Shown here one piece after another: positions 53,972 to 63,518 of a stretch of DNA of 64,000 bases (positions are counted from its first letter, which is position 1; each line of letters starts with the position of its first letter). The translations under genes were made by a program, and so were the position numbers. Origin of the DNA: Hyphococcus sp. (GTDB lineage Bacteria; Pseudomonadota; Alphaproteobacteria; Caulobacterales; Parvularculaceae); contig BQJG01000008.1 in assembly GCA_021604585.1 (NCBI GenBank), forward strand, positions 1 through 64,000, in the 5' to 3' direction. The notes beneath the pieces are model-generated. The model searched no databases, had not been told where the DNA came from, and worked only from the letters and a program-made list of their open reading frames with translations.

Positions 53972-54661
53972 ATGTCCGGACGCTTTTACTTGAAATCGCC
54001 ACCGGCGAAAGTCGCCGAGCGGTTCGGCGTGGCAATCCGCGAAGACTTTCCGCCGCGCTATAATATCTGTCCGACGCAACCGGTCGCGGTGATCCGTCAA
54101 AGCGAACTGCGCAAACGGGAGTTTGCGTTGATGCGCTGGGGCTTTGTGCCGTCTTGGGCGAAGGGCGAGTTTCTAGAAAATCTCGCCAAGCGGCCTTTAT
54201 TCAACGCCCGCAGCGAGACAGCGACGGAAAAGGCGACATTCCGCTCCGCTCTGCAGCGGCGGCGTTGTCTGGTCCCGGCTGACGGTTTTTACGAATGGCA
54301 GTCGAAACCGGCGAAGGCGAAACAGCCTTTTGCGATCCACAAGCGCAAGGATGGCTTGTTTGGCTTCGCCGGGATTTGGGAAACGGCGGTGGACGGGGAT
54401 GGCGGCGAGATCGATACGCTGGCGATCCTGACGACGCCAGCAGGCCCCGATATGAGGGTGCTTCACAGCCGCGAGCCAATTGTCATCGCGCCGGAATCCT
54501 TCAGCCTCTGGCTCGAAGCGGATGAGCGCGATTCCAGCATGATCGCCGCATTGCTGGCGCCAGCGCCAGCGGGCTTCTGGTCGTCTCATCCTGTCTCAAC
54601 GGATGTCAATTCGCCCCGCAATGACGGGCCGCAATTAATTGAGTCACTCATCGAGAACTAA
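53972..54661 (+). CDS. SOS-response-associated peptidase family (HMCES/YedK) protein lacking Cys2
   Basis: 229 residues. The family shields abasic sites in single-stranded DNA by forming a covalent bond with Cys2. Other active-site elements are present: RYNICPTQPVAV, FNARSETATEK (Asn), LVPADGFYEWQSK (Glu), and VLHSREPIVIAPE (His). At the second position, where MCGRF is nearly invariant, this protein reads MSGRF (codon TCC at 53975-53977). The crosslinking residue is therefore replaced by Ser, while the remainder looks functional. Overlaps the convergent 2OG oxygenase by four bases. Confidence 0.88.
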   Translation: MSGRFYLKSPPAKVAERFGVAIREDFPPRYNICPTQPVAVIRQSELRKREFALMRWGFVPSWAKGEFLENLAKRPLFNARSETATEKATFRSALQRRRCLVPADGFYEWQSKPAKAKQPFAIHKRKDGLFGFAGIWETAVDGDGGEIDTLAILTTPAGPDMRVLHSREPIVIAPESFSLWLEADERDSSMIAALLAPAPAGFWSSHPVSTDVNSPRNDGPQLIESLIEN

Positions 54662-55346
54662 TCGCGGCGCACTAATTTGTCGGGAAAGCAGAGCTGTTCC
54701 CGGTCGCGCCAGTCAGTTGTGACATAATTGAGGATCAGCGATTTCCGAACGCCGTCGATCTCGCGCGGCTCAAAGCCGTGATAGGTTTTGTCACCGGGCA
54801 CAAAGCACATGGCTGAGTTGTCTTTGAACGGCGCGCGCTTCACGCATTGCTTGTTCGCGTCATAAATGTCGGTGCCAAGATCATCATGGGCCGGGGTGGC
54901 AGACAGATAGATCAACATGGTCAGCCGCTTTACGCCGAGATCGGTGTGCGGCTCCAGCCAGAAGCCTGAAACATCTTGGGCATATTCAATTCGCAACAGC
55001 GTGCCGTCGATTACTGTTTCGAAGAAGGCTTCGATTGCACGAACCATACGCGGCGCCTGGAATGCGTTGGCGAGTGCGGCGGCGCAGTCATTTGAGGCGA
55101 TATTACCCGCATCGATATAGTGTCGCGTGTCGTTATGATATTCGCGTTTGCCGGAAAGGTCGCCGGGATTGTAAACTGGAAATTTCAGCGCCTTCATTTC
55201 GGCTAGAATGTCGGCCGGCAGCAGCTTGTTCACAAGCCAGTGACGATAGGGCGCCTCAAAGCGGTCTGCTCGACCCAAAGCAGCAGCGACGCTGGCGAAA
55301 ATGCGGTCTTCTGCAGGCGCGGGGACTTGTGTGAGCGGTGCGTTCA

Positions 55347-55347
<1 letters not shown>
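54658..55347 (-). CDS. 2-oxoglutarate-Fe(II) oxygenase family protein
   Basis: 229 residues. The double-stranded beta-helix iron site is recognisable: first His and Asp in FWLEPHTDLGVKRLTMLIYL, and the distal His and Arg in KTYHGFEPREIDGVRKSLIL, where Arg or Lys binds 2-oxoglutarate. It begins RIFASVAAALGRADRF without a signal peptide, so it is cytoplasmic. Its substrate is unknown; such proteins hydroxylate small molecules or proteins. The ATG shares one base with the glnB stop (TAATG), so the two are translationally coupled. Confidence 0.88.
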
Positions 55348-55709
<362 letters not shown>

Positions 55710-55766
55710 TTAAGGTCAGAAACTTGCTAGACCCCAAGAGAAGCCGCTCGCAAAGAGGTGTCAAGC

Positions 55767-57296
55767 GTGAACCCATTCATCATTCTGTCAGCAGCGCAAA
55801 TGCGCGCGGCGGAGGCTGCGGCCATCGCAGGCGGAACCGCGTCTGCGGCGCTGATGGAGACGGCTGGTGAAAAAACAGTCTCCGTAATCGTCCAAACATT
55901 CTCGCGGCGGCCCGTGGCGGTAATTTGCGGACCGGGGAATAATGGCGGCGACGGGTTCGTGATCGCGCGCGAGCTGGCTCAGGCGGGGTGGCCGGTGAAA
56001 GTCGCATTGCTCGGCGACCGGGCGGCGCTGACGGGCGACGCCAAACTGATGGCCGATCTCTTTGAAGGGGAGGCGCCGGCGTTTTCACCAGCCGTGCTGG
56101 AAGGGGCCGGGCTGATTGTCGACGCGATTTTCGGAACTGGTTTGTCGCGTCCGGTCGAAGACGCCGCCAAAGCGGCCATTGAGGCGATGAACGCGCACCC
56201 CGCGCCGGTTGTCGCTGTCGATATTCCCTCTGGCGTTGATGCTGACACAGGCGCGGTTTTGGGAACCGCCATTCAGGCTGTGCGGACTGTGACGTTTCAC
56301 GCACGAAAGCCGGGTCATGTGCTGTTTCCCGGGCGGGCGCTCAGCGGCGCCATTGACATCGCTGATATTGCGATTGACGAGGAAGCGACGCAGAAGGCCG
56401 GCGTCGGCGCTTTTGAAAATCACCCTGCACTATGGGGCGGCATGTATCCGCGTCCGCAATGGGGCGGACACAAATACCATCGCGGCGCTGCGATGATTTT
56501 GTCTGGAGGCGCGCTGACCACCGGCGCCGCGCGCCTTGCCGCACAAGGAGCACTGCGAATCGGCGCCGGGCTGGTGACAATGTTGTCGCCCTCTGAAGCC
56601 GCTCCGGTTCACGCTGCACATTTAACAGCGATCATGTTGCGGATCGCCGACACCGCAGATCAGGTTCGCACGCATTTAGTCGATGCAGAGCGCATTCGCA
56701 TGGTTTGCGTCGCAGGTCCGGCCACGGGGATGGGCGCGCTGACCAAAGAAAAAATCCTCGCGATCTTGAACAGCAAGGCCGGCGCGGTGCTCGACGCGGA
56801 TGCGCTGACCAGTTTCGCCGACAACCCAACGGACTTGTTCGCGGCTTTGCGGCCGGGCGATGTCTTGACCCCGCATGAGGGCGAGTTCGCGCGCTTGTTT
56901 CCAGAAGAAACAAAATTGAGCGGCAAGCTGGCGATGGCGCGGGCGGCGAGCGAAAAGGCTGGCTGTGTCATTGTGCTGAAAGGCGCCGATACGGTTATCG
57001 CCGCGCCGGACGGGCGGGCCCTGATCAACACCAACGCGCCGCCGGATCTCGCGACGGCGGGCTCAGGCGATGTGCTCGCCGGGTTCATTGCGGGCTTAAA
57101 GGTGCAAGGTTCAGATGGCTTTGCCGCCGCCGGGCAGGGCGTTTGGATTCACGGGGCCTGCGGTCAGGTCGTGGGTGCAGGCCTCATCGCTGAAGATCTG
57201 CCCCAAGCCGTTCCTACTGTTCTTCGCCAGCTTTTCGCGCCGCCGCAACAGCCGGAGCGTCAGGCGAGCGGCGGCGAAGGCGGCGCGCAGCAATGA
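55767..57296 (+). CDS. nnr: Bifunctional NAD(P)HX epimerase / dehydratase
   Basis: 509 residues from GTG 55767, chosen because GAGG lies about eight bases upstream; GTG 55758 is too close to it. The N-terminal half (YjeF_N, residues about 1-215) has SAAQMRAAEAAAI, VICGPGNNGGDGFVIARELA, and VVAVDIPSGVDADTG. The C-terminal half (YjeF_C, about 230-495) has GAMILSGGALTTGAARLAAQ, LTPHEGEFARLFPE and NAPPDLATAGSGDVLAGFIA. It repairs hydrated NADH and NADPH. The next gene overlaps by four bases. Confidence 0.95.
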   Translation: MNPFIILSAAQMRAAEAAAIAGGTASAALMETAGEKTVSVIVQTFSRRPVAVICGPGNNGGDGFVIARELAQAGWPVKVALLGDRAALTGDAKLMADLFEGEAPAFSPAVLEGAGLIVDAIFGTGLSRPVEDAAKAAIEAMNAHPAPVVAVDIPSGVDADTGAVLGTAIQAVRTVTFHARKPGHVLFPGRALSGAIDIADIAIDEEATQKAGVGAFENHPALWGGMYPRPQWGGHKYHRGAAMILSGGALTTGAARLAAQGALRIGAGLVTMLSPSEAAPVHAAHLTAIMLRIADTADQVRTHLVDAERIRMVCVAGPATGMGALTKEKILAILNSKAGAVLDADALTSFADNPTDLFAALRPGDVLTPHEGEFARLFPEETKLSGKLAMARAASEKAGCVIVLKGADTVIAAPDGRALINTNAPPDLATAGSGDVLAGFIAGLKVQGSDGFAAAGQGVWIHGACGQVVGAGLIAEDLPQAVPTVLRQLFAPPQQPERQASGGEGGAQQ

Positions 57297-57793
57297 GCGG
57301 CGTTAATATTCGGTTGGCCGGGCCGGACGATTCAGCTGGGATCAACGACGTCTATAATCCCTTCATTTGCGATACGGCGGCAACCTTTGAAACCGTCGAG
57401 CACAGCGAAACGGACCGGCGCGCATGGTTCGCCGCCAGAGCAGGCCACCCGCGCCACCCCGTTTTGGTGGCGGAGAGGGACGGCGCGATTTTGGGATTTG
57501 CCAGCGCTTCGGCCTTCGATCCGCGCGGAGCCTATGAAACCTCGGTGAAAACGTCAGTGTTTCTAGCCCCCGCAGCGCAAGGTCAGGGGTTGGGTTTCCG
57601 GCTTTATTCAGCGCTCTTTGGGGCGCTGGCCGGGGCTGATGTCCACCGCGCCTATGGGCTGGTGGCGGCGCCCAATCCGGCCTCCGCCGCCCTGCATCTG
57701 CGGCTCGGCTTTAGCCATGTTTCCACATTGAGCGAGGTGGGGCGCAAATTTGGCCGTTTTCACGATGTGATGTGGTTTGAAAAACGGCTCTAA
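57293..57793 (+). CDS. GNAT acetyltransferase, phosphinothricin-acetyltransferase-like
   Basis: 166 residues; the ATG overlaps the previous stop (ATGA). It starts NIRLAGPDDSAGINDVYNPF and contains the acetyl-CoA motif AAQGQGLGFRLYSALFGAL, and ends VGRKFGRFHDVMWFEKRL, a tail seen in phosphinothricin- or methionine-sulfoximine-type acetyltransferases. Probable detoxifying enzyme for a glutamine or methionine analogue; the native substrate is unknown. Confidence 0.87.
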   Translation: MSGVNIRLAGPDDSAGINDVYNPFICDTAATFETVEHSETDRRAWFAARAGHPRHPVLVAERDGAILGFASASAFDPRGAYETSVKTSVFLAPAAQGQGLGFRLYSALFGALAGADVHRAYGLVAAPNPASAALHLRLGFSHVSTLSEVGRKFGRFHDVMWFEKRL

Positions 57794-57808
57794 TCCTTGG
57801 CGGACGCC

Positions 57809-57836
57809 TCGACAGGCGGGTTTTCTCTGTTATAGA
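57809..57836 (+). promoter_or_regulatory. Candidate promoter for tRNA-Leu
   Basis: TCGACA (57809-57814), a 16-base spacer, and TATAGA (57831-57836) resemble -35 and -10 elements. They lie about 65 bases upstream of the tRNA, after the GNAT gene stop. The match is moderate and unverified. Confidence 0.4.
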
Positions 57837-57901
57837 AGCGCGGGCTTGAACAGGGGTCGCGAGCAAAGCCGCGACCCATTTTACGTTTGAGCATGAGAAT
57901 T

Positions 57902-57986
57902 GCGGATGTGGCGGAACTGGTAGACGCACCAGATTTAGGTTCTGGCGCCGAGAGGCGTGGAGGTTCGAGTCCTCTCATCCGCACCA
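57902..57986 (+). tRNA. tRNA-Leu (anticodon UAG)
   Basis: 85 bases. The acceptor stem pairs GCGGATG (57902-57908) with CATCCGC (57976-57982). The D arm, an anticodon stem (CCAGA / TCTGG) around the loop TTTAGGT with anticodon TAG, a long class II variable arm (CGCCGAGAGGCG) and a T arm with GGTTCGAGTCC are present. CCA is encoded. It reads CUA and CUG leucine codons. The 3' end lies directly against an inverted repeat. Confidence 0.97.
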
Positions 57987-58044
57987 GGCTCCGCTCTGCG
58001 AGCTTTGTCTGGCGCAGCCAAAAGCAGCTCGCAGAGCGGAGCCT
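57986..58044. repeat. Perfect 19-bp inverted repeat directly after tRNA-Leu
   Basis: The arms aggctccgctctgcgagct (57986-58004) and agctcgcagagcggagcct (58026-58044) are perfect reverse complements separated by 21 bases. The left arm begins at the last base of the tRNA CCA end. There is no T tract at the end. The loop and the base run just after the right arm share a near-identical 13-base word (tgtctggcgcagc and tgtccggcgcagc). It could be the tRNA terminator or the edge of a small insertion; the GIY-YIG remnant lies 50 bases on. Confidence 0.85.
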
Positions 58045-58094
58045 GTCCGGCGCAGCTTGAGCGAAGCGAGAGTGAAGACGGACGGAATAGAGGA

Positions 58095-58391
58095 ATGTGA
58101 TATGTTTATATCGTTAATAGCATCACCTTCCAGGAAGAAAGTTACATAGGGGCGTCAGAAGACTAAAAGCAAAGACTGAAGGACCATAACGCCGGAAAAT
58201 CCAAACACACCGCCAAATTCATGCCGTGGGAGTTGGAATGGTATTGCGCCTTTCCTGATAAGGTTAAGGCTTTGGAGTTCGAGCGCTATCTGAAATCCCA
58301 TTCGGGAAGAGCTTTTGCTGCTAAGCGCCTTCGACAGCGGCGGAACGAAATTCATTTTAAGAGAGACGAGAACCAAGATGGAAGTCATTGA
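58095..58391 (+). pseudogene. Decayed GIY-YIG endonuclease gene
   Basis: The frame starting ATG 58095 encodes a small GIY-YIG protein with two in-frame stops. It reads M-stop-YVYIVNSITFQEESYIGASED-stop-KQRLKDHNAGKSKHTAKF, then MPWELEWYCAFPDKVKALEF and ERYLKSHSGRAFAAKRL. The stops are TGA at 58098-58100 (codon 2, where homologues often have Tyr or Trp) and TAA at 58164-58166 (where Leu is expected before KQRL). The domain otherwise is intact, which suggests recent inactivation. The frame ends at 58391, overlapping the tig start. A URI-type orphan endonuclease is the likely ancestor. Confidence 0.8.
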
Positions 58392-59739
58392 GAAAAGCGC
58401 CGAAGGCCTCGACCGCAAATTCCTGATCAAGGTGCCGGCGGCCGAACTTGACGAAAAGCTGGTCGCCAAGCTGCAAGAAGTGAAGGGCCGCGTTCACCTA
58501 AAAGGCTTTCGCAAGGGCAAGGCGCCCGTCGCGCATCTCAAAAAGCTCTATGGCAAAGGGATGATGAGCGAAATCATCCAGGAGCTGGTGACCGAGACAT
58601 CGCAGAAAGCTTTCTCCGATCGCGATCTTCAGCCCGCGACGCAGCCGCATCCGCATCTTATTTCCAAAATCGAAGACGTCATCGATGGCAAGGTCGATCT
58701 TGAGTATGATCTTCACGCGGAAATTTTACCGACCTTTGAGCCGATGGATGTATCGACTCTTAAGTTAACGCGTCCCGTTGCTGAAGTGCCTGAAAGCGAC
58801 ATCGAAGAAGCCCTGAAGAATATCGCTGCGCAGCAAGTGAGCTATAAAGCGCGCGGCAAGACTGCAAAGGCCAAGGACAAAGATCAGGTCGTCATCGACT
58901 ATGTGGGCAAGATCGACGGCGAGGAATTCGCTGGCGGCAAAGGCGAGAGCGCAGAGCTGGTGCTCGGTTCTGCTACGTTCATTCCTGGCTTTGAAGAACA
59001 GCTAGTCGGCGCGAAGACTGGCGACGAAGTTGAAGTCAAGGTCACGTTTCCGGACGCCTATCACGCGAAAAATCTCGCCGGCAAAGAAGCGGTGTTCGAC
59101 GTTAAAGTTGTTGAAGTCCGTGCGCCGGAAGACGTGGCGATCGATGACGAACTCGCCAAGAAAGTCGGTCTTGAAAGCCTCGATGATCTAACCAAGCGCG
59201 TCCGTGAACGGATCGAAAATGACTACAACGATCTCTCGCGCGGACATTTGAAGCGCACGCTGCTGGACAAACTCGATGACGCGCACTCGTTTGAGTTGCC
59301 GAAGGCGATGGTCGATGCCGAGTTCGAGCAGATCTGGAAGCAAGTCGAAGCTTCTGAGCGCGACGAAGAGGACAAAGACAAGAGCGACGAAGAACTGAAA
59401 GACGATTATCGCAAGATCGCCGAACGCCGCGTGCGGTTGGGCCTCGTGCTTGCGGAAATCGGCAAGCGTTCGGAAGTCCAGGTGCCTTCGGCGGAATTGC
59501 AGCAGGCGATCCAGCGTCAGGCGATTCAGGAAAGCCAGTATCTGCAGATGCAGGGCCAGCAGGTCTCGCCGCAGGAAGTGCTGAAATTCTATCAGCAAAA
59601 TCCGGGCGCCATTCAGCAAATCCGCGCGCCGCTGTTTGAAGAAAAAGTCGTCGACTACATCATCGAACGCGCCACGGTGACCGACAAGTCCGTCACCAAG
59701 GACAAGCTGATGGAAGAGCCGGACGGCATTCTCGACTAA
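58378..59739 (+). CDS. tig: Trigger factor
   Basis: 453 residues from ATG 58378. The ribosome-associated chaperone meets nascent chains. The N-terminal ribosome-binding domain has the signature VHLKGFRKGKAPVAHLKKLY near residue 40. The FKBP-like PPIase domain (about 150-245) includes VVIDYVGKIDGEEFAGGKGE and FIPGFEEQLVGAKTGDEVEV. The C-terminal helical arms follow (rich in Gln, Lys, Glu). It heads the usual tig-clpP-clpX-lon order, here with a cupin gene inserted. Confidence 0.96.
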   Translation: MEVIEKSAEGLDRKFLIKVPAAELDEKLVAKLQEVKGRVHLKGFRKGKAPVAHLKKLYGKGMMSEIIQELVTETSQKAFSDRDLQPATQPHPHLISKIEDVIDGKVDLEYDLHAEILPTFEPMDVSTLKLTRPVAEVPESDIEEALKNIAAQQVSYKARGKTAKAKDKDQVVIDYVGKIDGEEFAGGKGESAELVLGSATFIPGFEEQLVGAKTGDEVEVKVTFPDAYHAKNLAGKEAVFDVKVVEVRAPEDVAIDDELAKKVGLESLDDLTKRVRERIENDYNDLSRGHLKRTLLDKLDDAHSFELPKAMVDAEFEQIWKQVEASERDEEDKDKSDEELKDDYRKIAERRVRLGLVLAEIGKRSEVQVPSAELQQAIQRQAIQESQYLQMQGQQVSPQEVLKFYQQNPGAIQQIRAPLFEEKVVDYIIERATVTDKSVTKDKLMEEPDGILD

Positions 59740-59843
59740 GGCCTGTCTTGACCCTCGGCGCCGCTGCGTTGATCCACGCCGGACCCTGCTGATAGGGTGG
59801 ATGACGCATGTCGGCGATTCGCCGTTCCGCCTAGGAGTCTGCC

Positions 59844-60788
59844 ATCGTCACTTTTGATGACATTCTGGCCCCGCTAAGCCGTGAGATATTCTTCCGGGAC
59901 TACTACCGGAAGAAGCCGGTGCACATTCCTGCAGCAGCGAGTCAACGCCACATTTTCTCGCTTGCGGATCTGAATGCAATCTTGTCGCAAGCCTCACACT
60001 GGAATGATCGCAATCTGCGCATGTGGGTCGACCGCCTGCCGGTAAACCCTGATCATTATAACTCCATGACGCAGACGTTGGACGGCATGGTGCGCCGGCC
60101 CGACCCGGCCAAAATCGAAACAGCCTTCGCGCGCGGCGCGACGATCGTTCTCAATGAAACCGAACAGCTGACGCCGTCGCTGCGCGCTGTGGCGAATTGC
60201 CTTGAACACGCGCTCGTTGGATCGGCGAGCGCAAATATTTACTGTTCGCCGGGCGAGCGGCAGGCGTTTGACAGCCACTATGACGATCACGAAGTTTTTG
60301 CGTTTCATATCGCCGGAGAAAAGCGCTGGCGCATCTATGAAGGCCGCATCGACAATCCGGTCGGCCAGCCTTCGCCGCGCCCGAACCTTCAGCAATTGCA
60401 TGATCAGTCGAAGGGCAAGGTGCTGTTCGAACAAACCATGAAGCCCGGCGATCTGTTGTATCTGCCGCGCGGGCAATATCATGATGCGCTGGCCAGCGGG
60501 GGGCTAAGCCTGCATGTGACGTTCTCGGTCTTTCCGATGAATGGTCTGGCGCTTTTCAAGCTGCTGGAGACGGCGTCCATTCCAAACAGCCTTTTCCGCG
60601 ATGACTTGCCGGCGGGCTGGACGCCGGAAGCGAAGGCGCAGTTGCGGGAACGGCTTTCCGAACTGTCGGGAAGCCTCGGCGCGCTGATCACGAGCGAGGC
60701 TTTCGCTGACCAGGTTGAAGCCGCGCAACGGGCGCTGATCCGCGAGCGCCGCGAGGCGACTCTGAAGCCGCAGGGAGATAAACGTTAA
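59844..60788 (+). CDS. Cupin-4/JmjC-type oxygenase, probable ATC start
   Basis: 314 residues if translation begins at ATC 59844, seven bases after AGGAG (59833-59837). An in-frame TAG lies at 59832, and the first standard start codon is GTG 59919. Starting there would drop TFDDILAPLS and FFRDYYRKKPVHIP, which are conserved in this family. The core has the iron site: HYDDHEVFAFHIAGEKRWRI (His-x-Asp) and PRGQYHDALASGGLSLHV (second His). Relatives (cupin_4, RoxA-like) hydroxylate ribosomal proteins. The C-terminal 70 residues are helical. Confidence 0.82.
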   Translation: MVTFDDILAPLSREIFFRDYYRKKPVHIPAAASQRHIFSLADLNAILSQASHWNDRNLRMWVDRLPVNPDHYNSMTQTLDGMVRRPDPAKIETAFARGATIVLNETEQLTPSLRAVANCLEHALVGSASANIYCSPGERQAFDSHYDDHEVFAFHIAGEKRWRIYEGRIDNPVGQPSPRPNLQQLHDQSKGKVLFEQTMKPGDLLYLPRGQYHDALASGGLSLHVTFSVFPMNGLALFKLLETASIPNSLFRDDLPAGWTPEAKAQLRERLSELSGSLGALITSEAFADQVEAAQRALIRERREATLKPQGDKR

Positions 60789-61051
60789 TTTTTGAGCCAT
60801 TGAATTTAACGACGCTGAAACAATGCCGCGCAATCATTTCCTTGCATTTTCAAAAGAATAACCCTCGCTTAAGCGCCAAGCGCTAAGGTTGTGCTGAATA
60901 AGGGGCTGGCGCCGCGCGCCGGAGCCCCCATTTAAGGACGAAATCACACCGGCCGGACGAGTGTCCGGACGCAAAATCTGACGAAACAAGCCAGCTGCTG
61001 GGCTATTTGCTACGACCCGGCGGCCAATTTCTGGGACGCACAAGGAAGAGA

Positions 61052-61684
61052 ATGTCGATGAAAGACCCCCTAGATATTTACATGAATACGCTCGTGCCGA
61101 TGGTCGTCGAGCAATCGAGCCGGGGCGAGCGCGCCTATGACATTTATTCCCGCCTCTTGAAGGAGCGGATTATTTTCCTGTCCGGCCCTGTCCATGACCA
61201 GGTTTCGACCCTGATCATCGCTCAGCTGCTATTCCTTGAGGCCGAGAACCCGAAGAAAGAGATCGCCTTTTACATCAACTCCCCGGGCGGCTCGGTGTCC
61301 GCCGGATTGGCCATGTATGACACGATGAAATATATCCGCCCGGCAGTCTCGACTATGTGTGTCGGCATGGCCGCTTCCATGGGCTCGCTGCTGCTGACGG
61401 CTGGGGAAAAAGACATGCGCTTCTCCCTGCCGAACTCGCGGATCATGGTCCATCAGCCTTCCGGCGGGTTCCAGGGCCAGGCGTCCGATATTGAGCGCCA
61501 CGCGCAGGATATTATTAAGATTAAGCGCCGGTTGAACGAGATTTATGTTCATCACACCGGCCAATCCTATGAAACTATTGAAAAAACCCTCGATCGGGAC
61601 CATTTCATGGACCCCGAAGAGGCGGTCAGCTTCGGCCTGATTGATAAAGTTTTGACGGAACGCCACGTGCCGTCAGAATCTTGA
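61052..61684 (+). CDS. clpP: ATP-dependent Clp protease proteolytic subunit
   Basis: 210 residues from ATG 61052 after AAGGAAGAG. Serine peptidase with the triad Ser109 in [13 protein letters not shown], His134 in [10 protein letters not shown], and Asp near residue 183 in [13 protein letters not shown]. The N-terminal axial loop and the core ([20 protein letters not shown]) match ClpP. It forms the ClpXP protease with the downstream clpX. About 260 bases upstream separate it from the cupin gene. Confidence 0.97.
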   Translation: MSMKDPLDIYMNTLVPMVVEQSSRGERAYDIYSRLLKERIIFLSGPVHDQVSTLIIAQLLFLEAENPKKEIAFYINSPGGSVSAGLAMYDTMKYIRPAVSTMCVGMAASMGSLLLTAGEKDMRFSLPNSRIMVHQPSGGFQGQASDIERHAQDIIKIKRRLNEIYVHHTGQSYETIEKTLDRDHFMDPEEAVSFGLIDKVLTERHVPSES

Positions 61685-61905
61685 GGCGAGTAAAGGCCTT
61701 ATCCGTTAACCGAATAAGGAAATGGTTCCTTGATTGGTTTGGGCGGAATATGGTCCTATGGCGGAGGGCACTGAGTGGCCTTGGCGCCATTCGTGCAGCT
61801 TTGCCGGGGCGCGGCGTCGCCTTTGTGTATAGGGTGCGCTTGGTATATTAGGCGCGGCCCCTGGAGTGGGATTGTCTGCGGCGCTGACGAAGGAGTGCGG
61901 TGATA

Positions 61906-63192
61906 GTGAGCAAGATCGGCGGCAAAAGCGGCGGCGGTGACGGGAAAAACACCCTTTACTGTTCATTCTGCGGAAAGAGCCAGCACGAGGTCAGGAAACT
62001 GATCGCGGGACCGACAGTATTCATCTGCGATGAATGCGTTGAGTTGTGCATGGACATCATCCGTGAAGAATCCAAATCGTCGCTGGTGAAAGCCACTGAC
62101 GGCGTTCCGAGCCCGCAGCAAATTCAAAAAGTGCTGGATGATTACGTCATCGGCCAAAAACAAGCCAAACGCGTTTTGGCTGTTGCTGTGCACAACCATT
62201 TCAAGCGTCTCAATCACGCTGCAAAAAACAACGATGTTGAGCTCGCCAAGTCTAACATTCTGCTGATCGGGCCGACAGGTTCGGGTAAAACGCTGCTGGC
62301 GCAAACGCTGGCGCGGATTCTCGATGTGCCGTTCACCATGGCGGATGCGACGACGCTCACCGAGGCCGGCTATGTCGGTGAAGATGTAGAGAACATCATT
62401 CTAAAGCTGCTGCAGTCAGCCGATTACAATGTCGAACGCGCGCAGCGCGGCATTGTCTATATTGACGAAGTCGACAAGATTTCGCGCAAGTCTGACAATC
62501 CTTCAATCACCCGCGATGTATCGGGCGAGGGTGTGCAGCAGGCGCTGTTGAAAATTATGGAAGGCACGGTCGCCTCTGTGCCGCCACAGGGCGGGCGCAA
62601 GCACCCGCAGCAGGAATTCCTGCAAGTGGATACGACCAACATCTTGTTCATCGTTGGCGGCGCCTTCGCTGGTCTAGAAAAAGTGATCGCCGGACGCGGC
62701 GCTGGTTCTTCGATTGGCTTTAACGCCGAAGTGAAAAGCGCGGATGATCGCCGCATCGGCGCCATCTTGCAGGAAGTTGAGCCGGAAGACCTGCTCAAAT
62801 TCGGCTTGATCCCGGAATTTGTCGGACGTCTGCCGGTCATTGCGACGCTCGAAGATCTCGACGAAGATGCGTTGATCCAGATTTTGACGACGCCGAAAAA
62901 TGCGTTGATCAAACAATATCAGCGGCTGTTCGAGATGGAAGACGTGAAGCTGACCTTCACCGAAGACGCCCGCTCAGCGATCGCCCGCCGCGCCATTCTA
63001 CGCAAAACCGGCGCGCGCGGATTGCGCTCGATCATGGAAGGCATTCTGCTTGATTCGATGTTTGAGTTGCCGACCCTCGACGGCGTTGTCGAAGTGGTGG
63101 TGAATGGCGAAGTTGTCGATGGCAACGCAAAACCGCTCTATATCTACGCTGAGCGAGATAAGCAGGCGCTGGAAGCAGACGCCAGCGCCTAA
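61906..63192 (+). CDS. clpX: ATP-dependent Clp protease ATP-binding subunit ClpX
   Basis: 428 residues from GTG 61906; GTG 61900 is too near the AGGAG box. The N-terminal zinc domain has [18 protein letters not shown] and [10 protein letters not shown] (Cys4). The AAA+ core has [18 protein letters not shown] (Walker A), [11 protein letters not shown] (Walker B) and the ClpP-contact IGF loop (SIGFNAEV). It unfolds tagged substrates for ClpP, including cell-cycle proteins in related bacteria. A GC-rich hairpin lies 50 bases after the stop. Confidence 0.97.
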   Translation: MSKIGGKSGGGDGKNTLYCSFCGKSQHEVRKLIAGPTVFICDECVELCMDIIREESKSSLVKATDGVPSPQQIQKVLDDYVIGQKQAKRVLAVAVHNHFKRLNHAAKNNDVELAKSNILLIGPTGSGKTLLAQTLARILDVPFTMADATTLTEAGYVGEDVENIILKLLQSADYNVERAQRGIVYIDEVDKISRKSDNPSITRDVSGEGVQQALLKIMEGTVASVPPQGGRKHPQQEFLQVDTTNILFIVGGAFAGLEKVIAGRGAGSSIGFNAEVKSADDRRIGAILQEVEPEDLLKFGLIPEFVGRLPVIATLEDLDEDALIQILTTPKNALIKQYQRLFEMEDVKLTFTEDARSAIARRAILRKTGARGLRSIMEGILLDSMFELPTLDGVVEVVVNGEVVDGNAKPLYIYAERDKQALEADASA

Positions 63193-63518
63193 GCGCCAGG
63201 AAGCTTCGGGGCTCGTCTGGCCTGGATTGAGATTTGTTGACGCCGCGTCGGCTTCTTGGGTCGCGCGGCGTTTCCATGAGGAAAATCAGCTCTTTCCCTC
63301 ATCCTTGAAATTGCGTCAAAGACAGCCACATTAACCCGGAATTCGCGGCCGCTGCTGTATATATGTGGTCTGCCTAATCCGCCGGTTTCTTACGGCGAGT
63401 GGCGCGGCGGCTTTCCCCAAAGCGTTGCGCATCGAGGCGAACCGCCGCCCTAATAGGGCGGAAGCGAAATAACTGGGCGCGGGACCAATCCGCCGGACGC
63501 GCCAAATGGAGTGAGTTG
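63193..63518. other. Intergenic region between clpX and lon
   Basis: 326 bases. It contains a GC-rich hairpin (cgccgcg at 63241-63247 with cgcggcg at 63264-63270, then ttt) that may end clpX transcription, and a possible heat-shock promoter at 63304-63333 for lon. I see no gene or RNA in it. Confidence 0.6.
63304..63333 (+). promoter_or_regulatory. Possible sigma-32 promoter for lon
   Basis: CTTGAA (63304-63309), a 17-base spacer, then CACATTA (63327-63333). This resembles the heat-shock -35 element CTTGAA, with a looser -10 match, about 185 bases upstream of lon. Lon is heat-induced in many proteobacteria, but the -10 match is weak. Confidence 0.3.

Noticed and set aside
58095..58166. TGA read as tryptophan (recoding) in the GIY-YIG frame
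   Set aside because: The second stop is TAA, which recoding to Trp cannot explain, and other genes here use TGA as stop (for example rnj and the GNAT gene frames), so decay is simpler.
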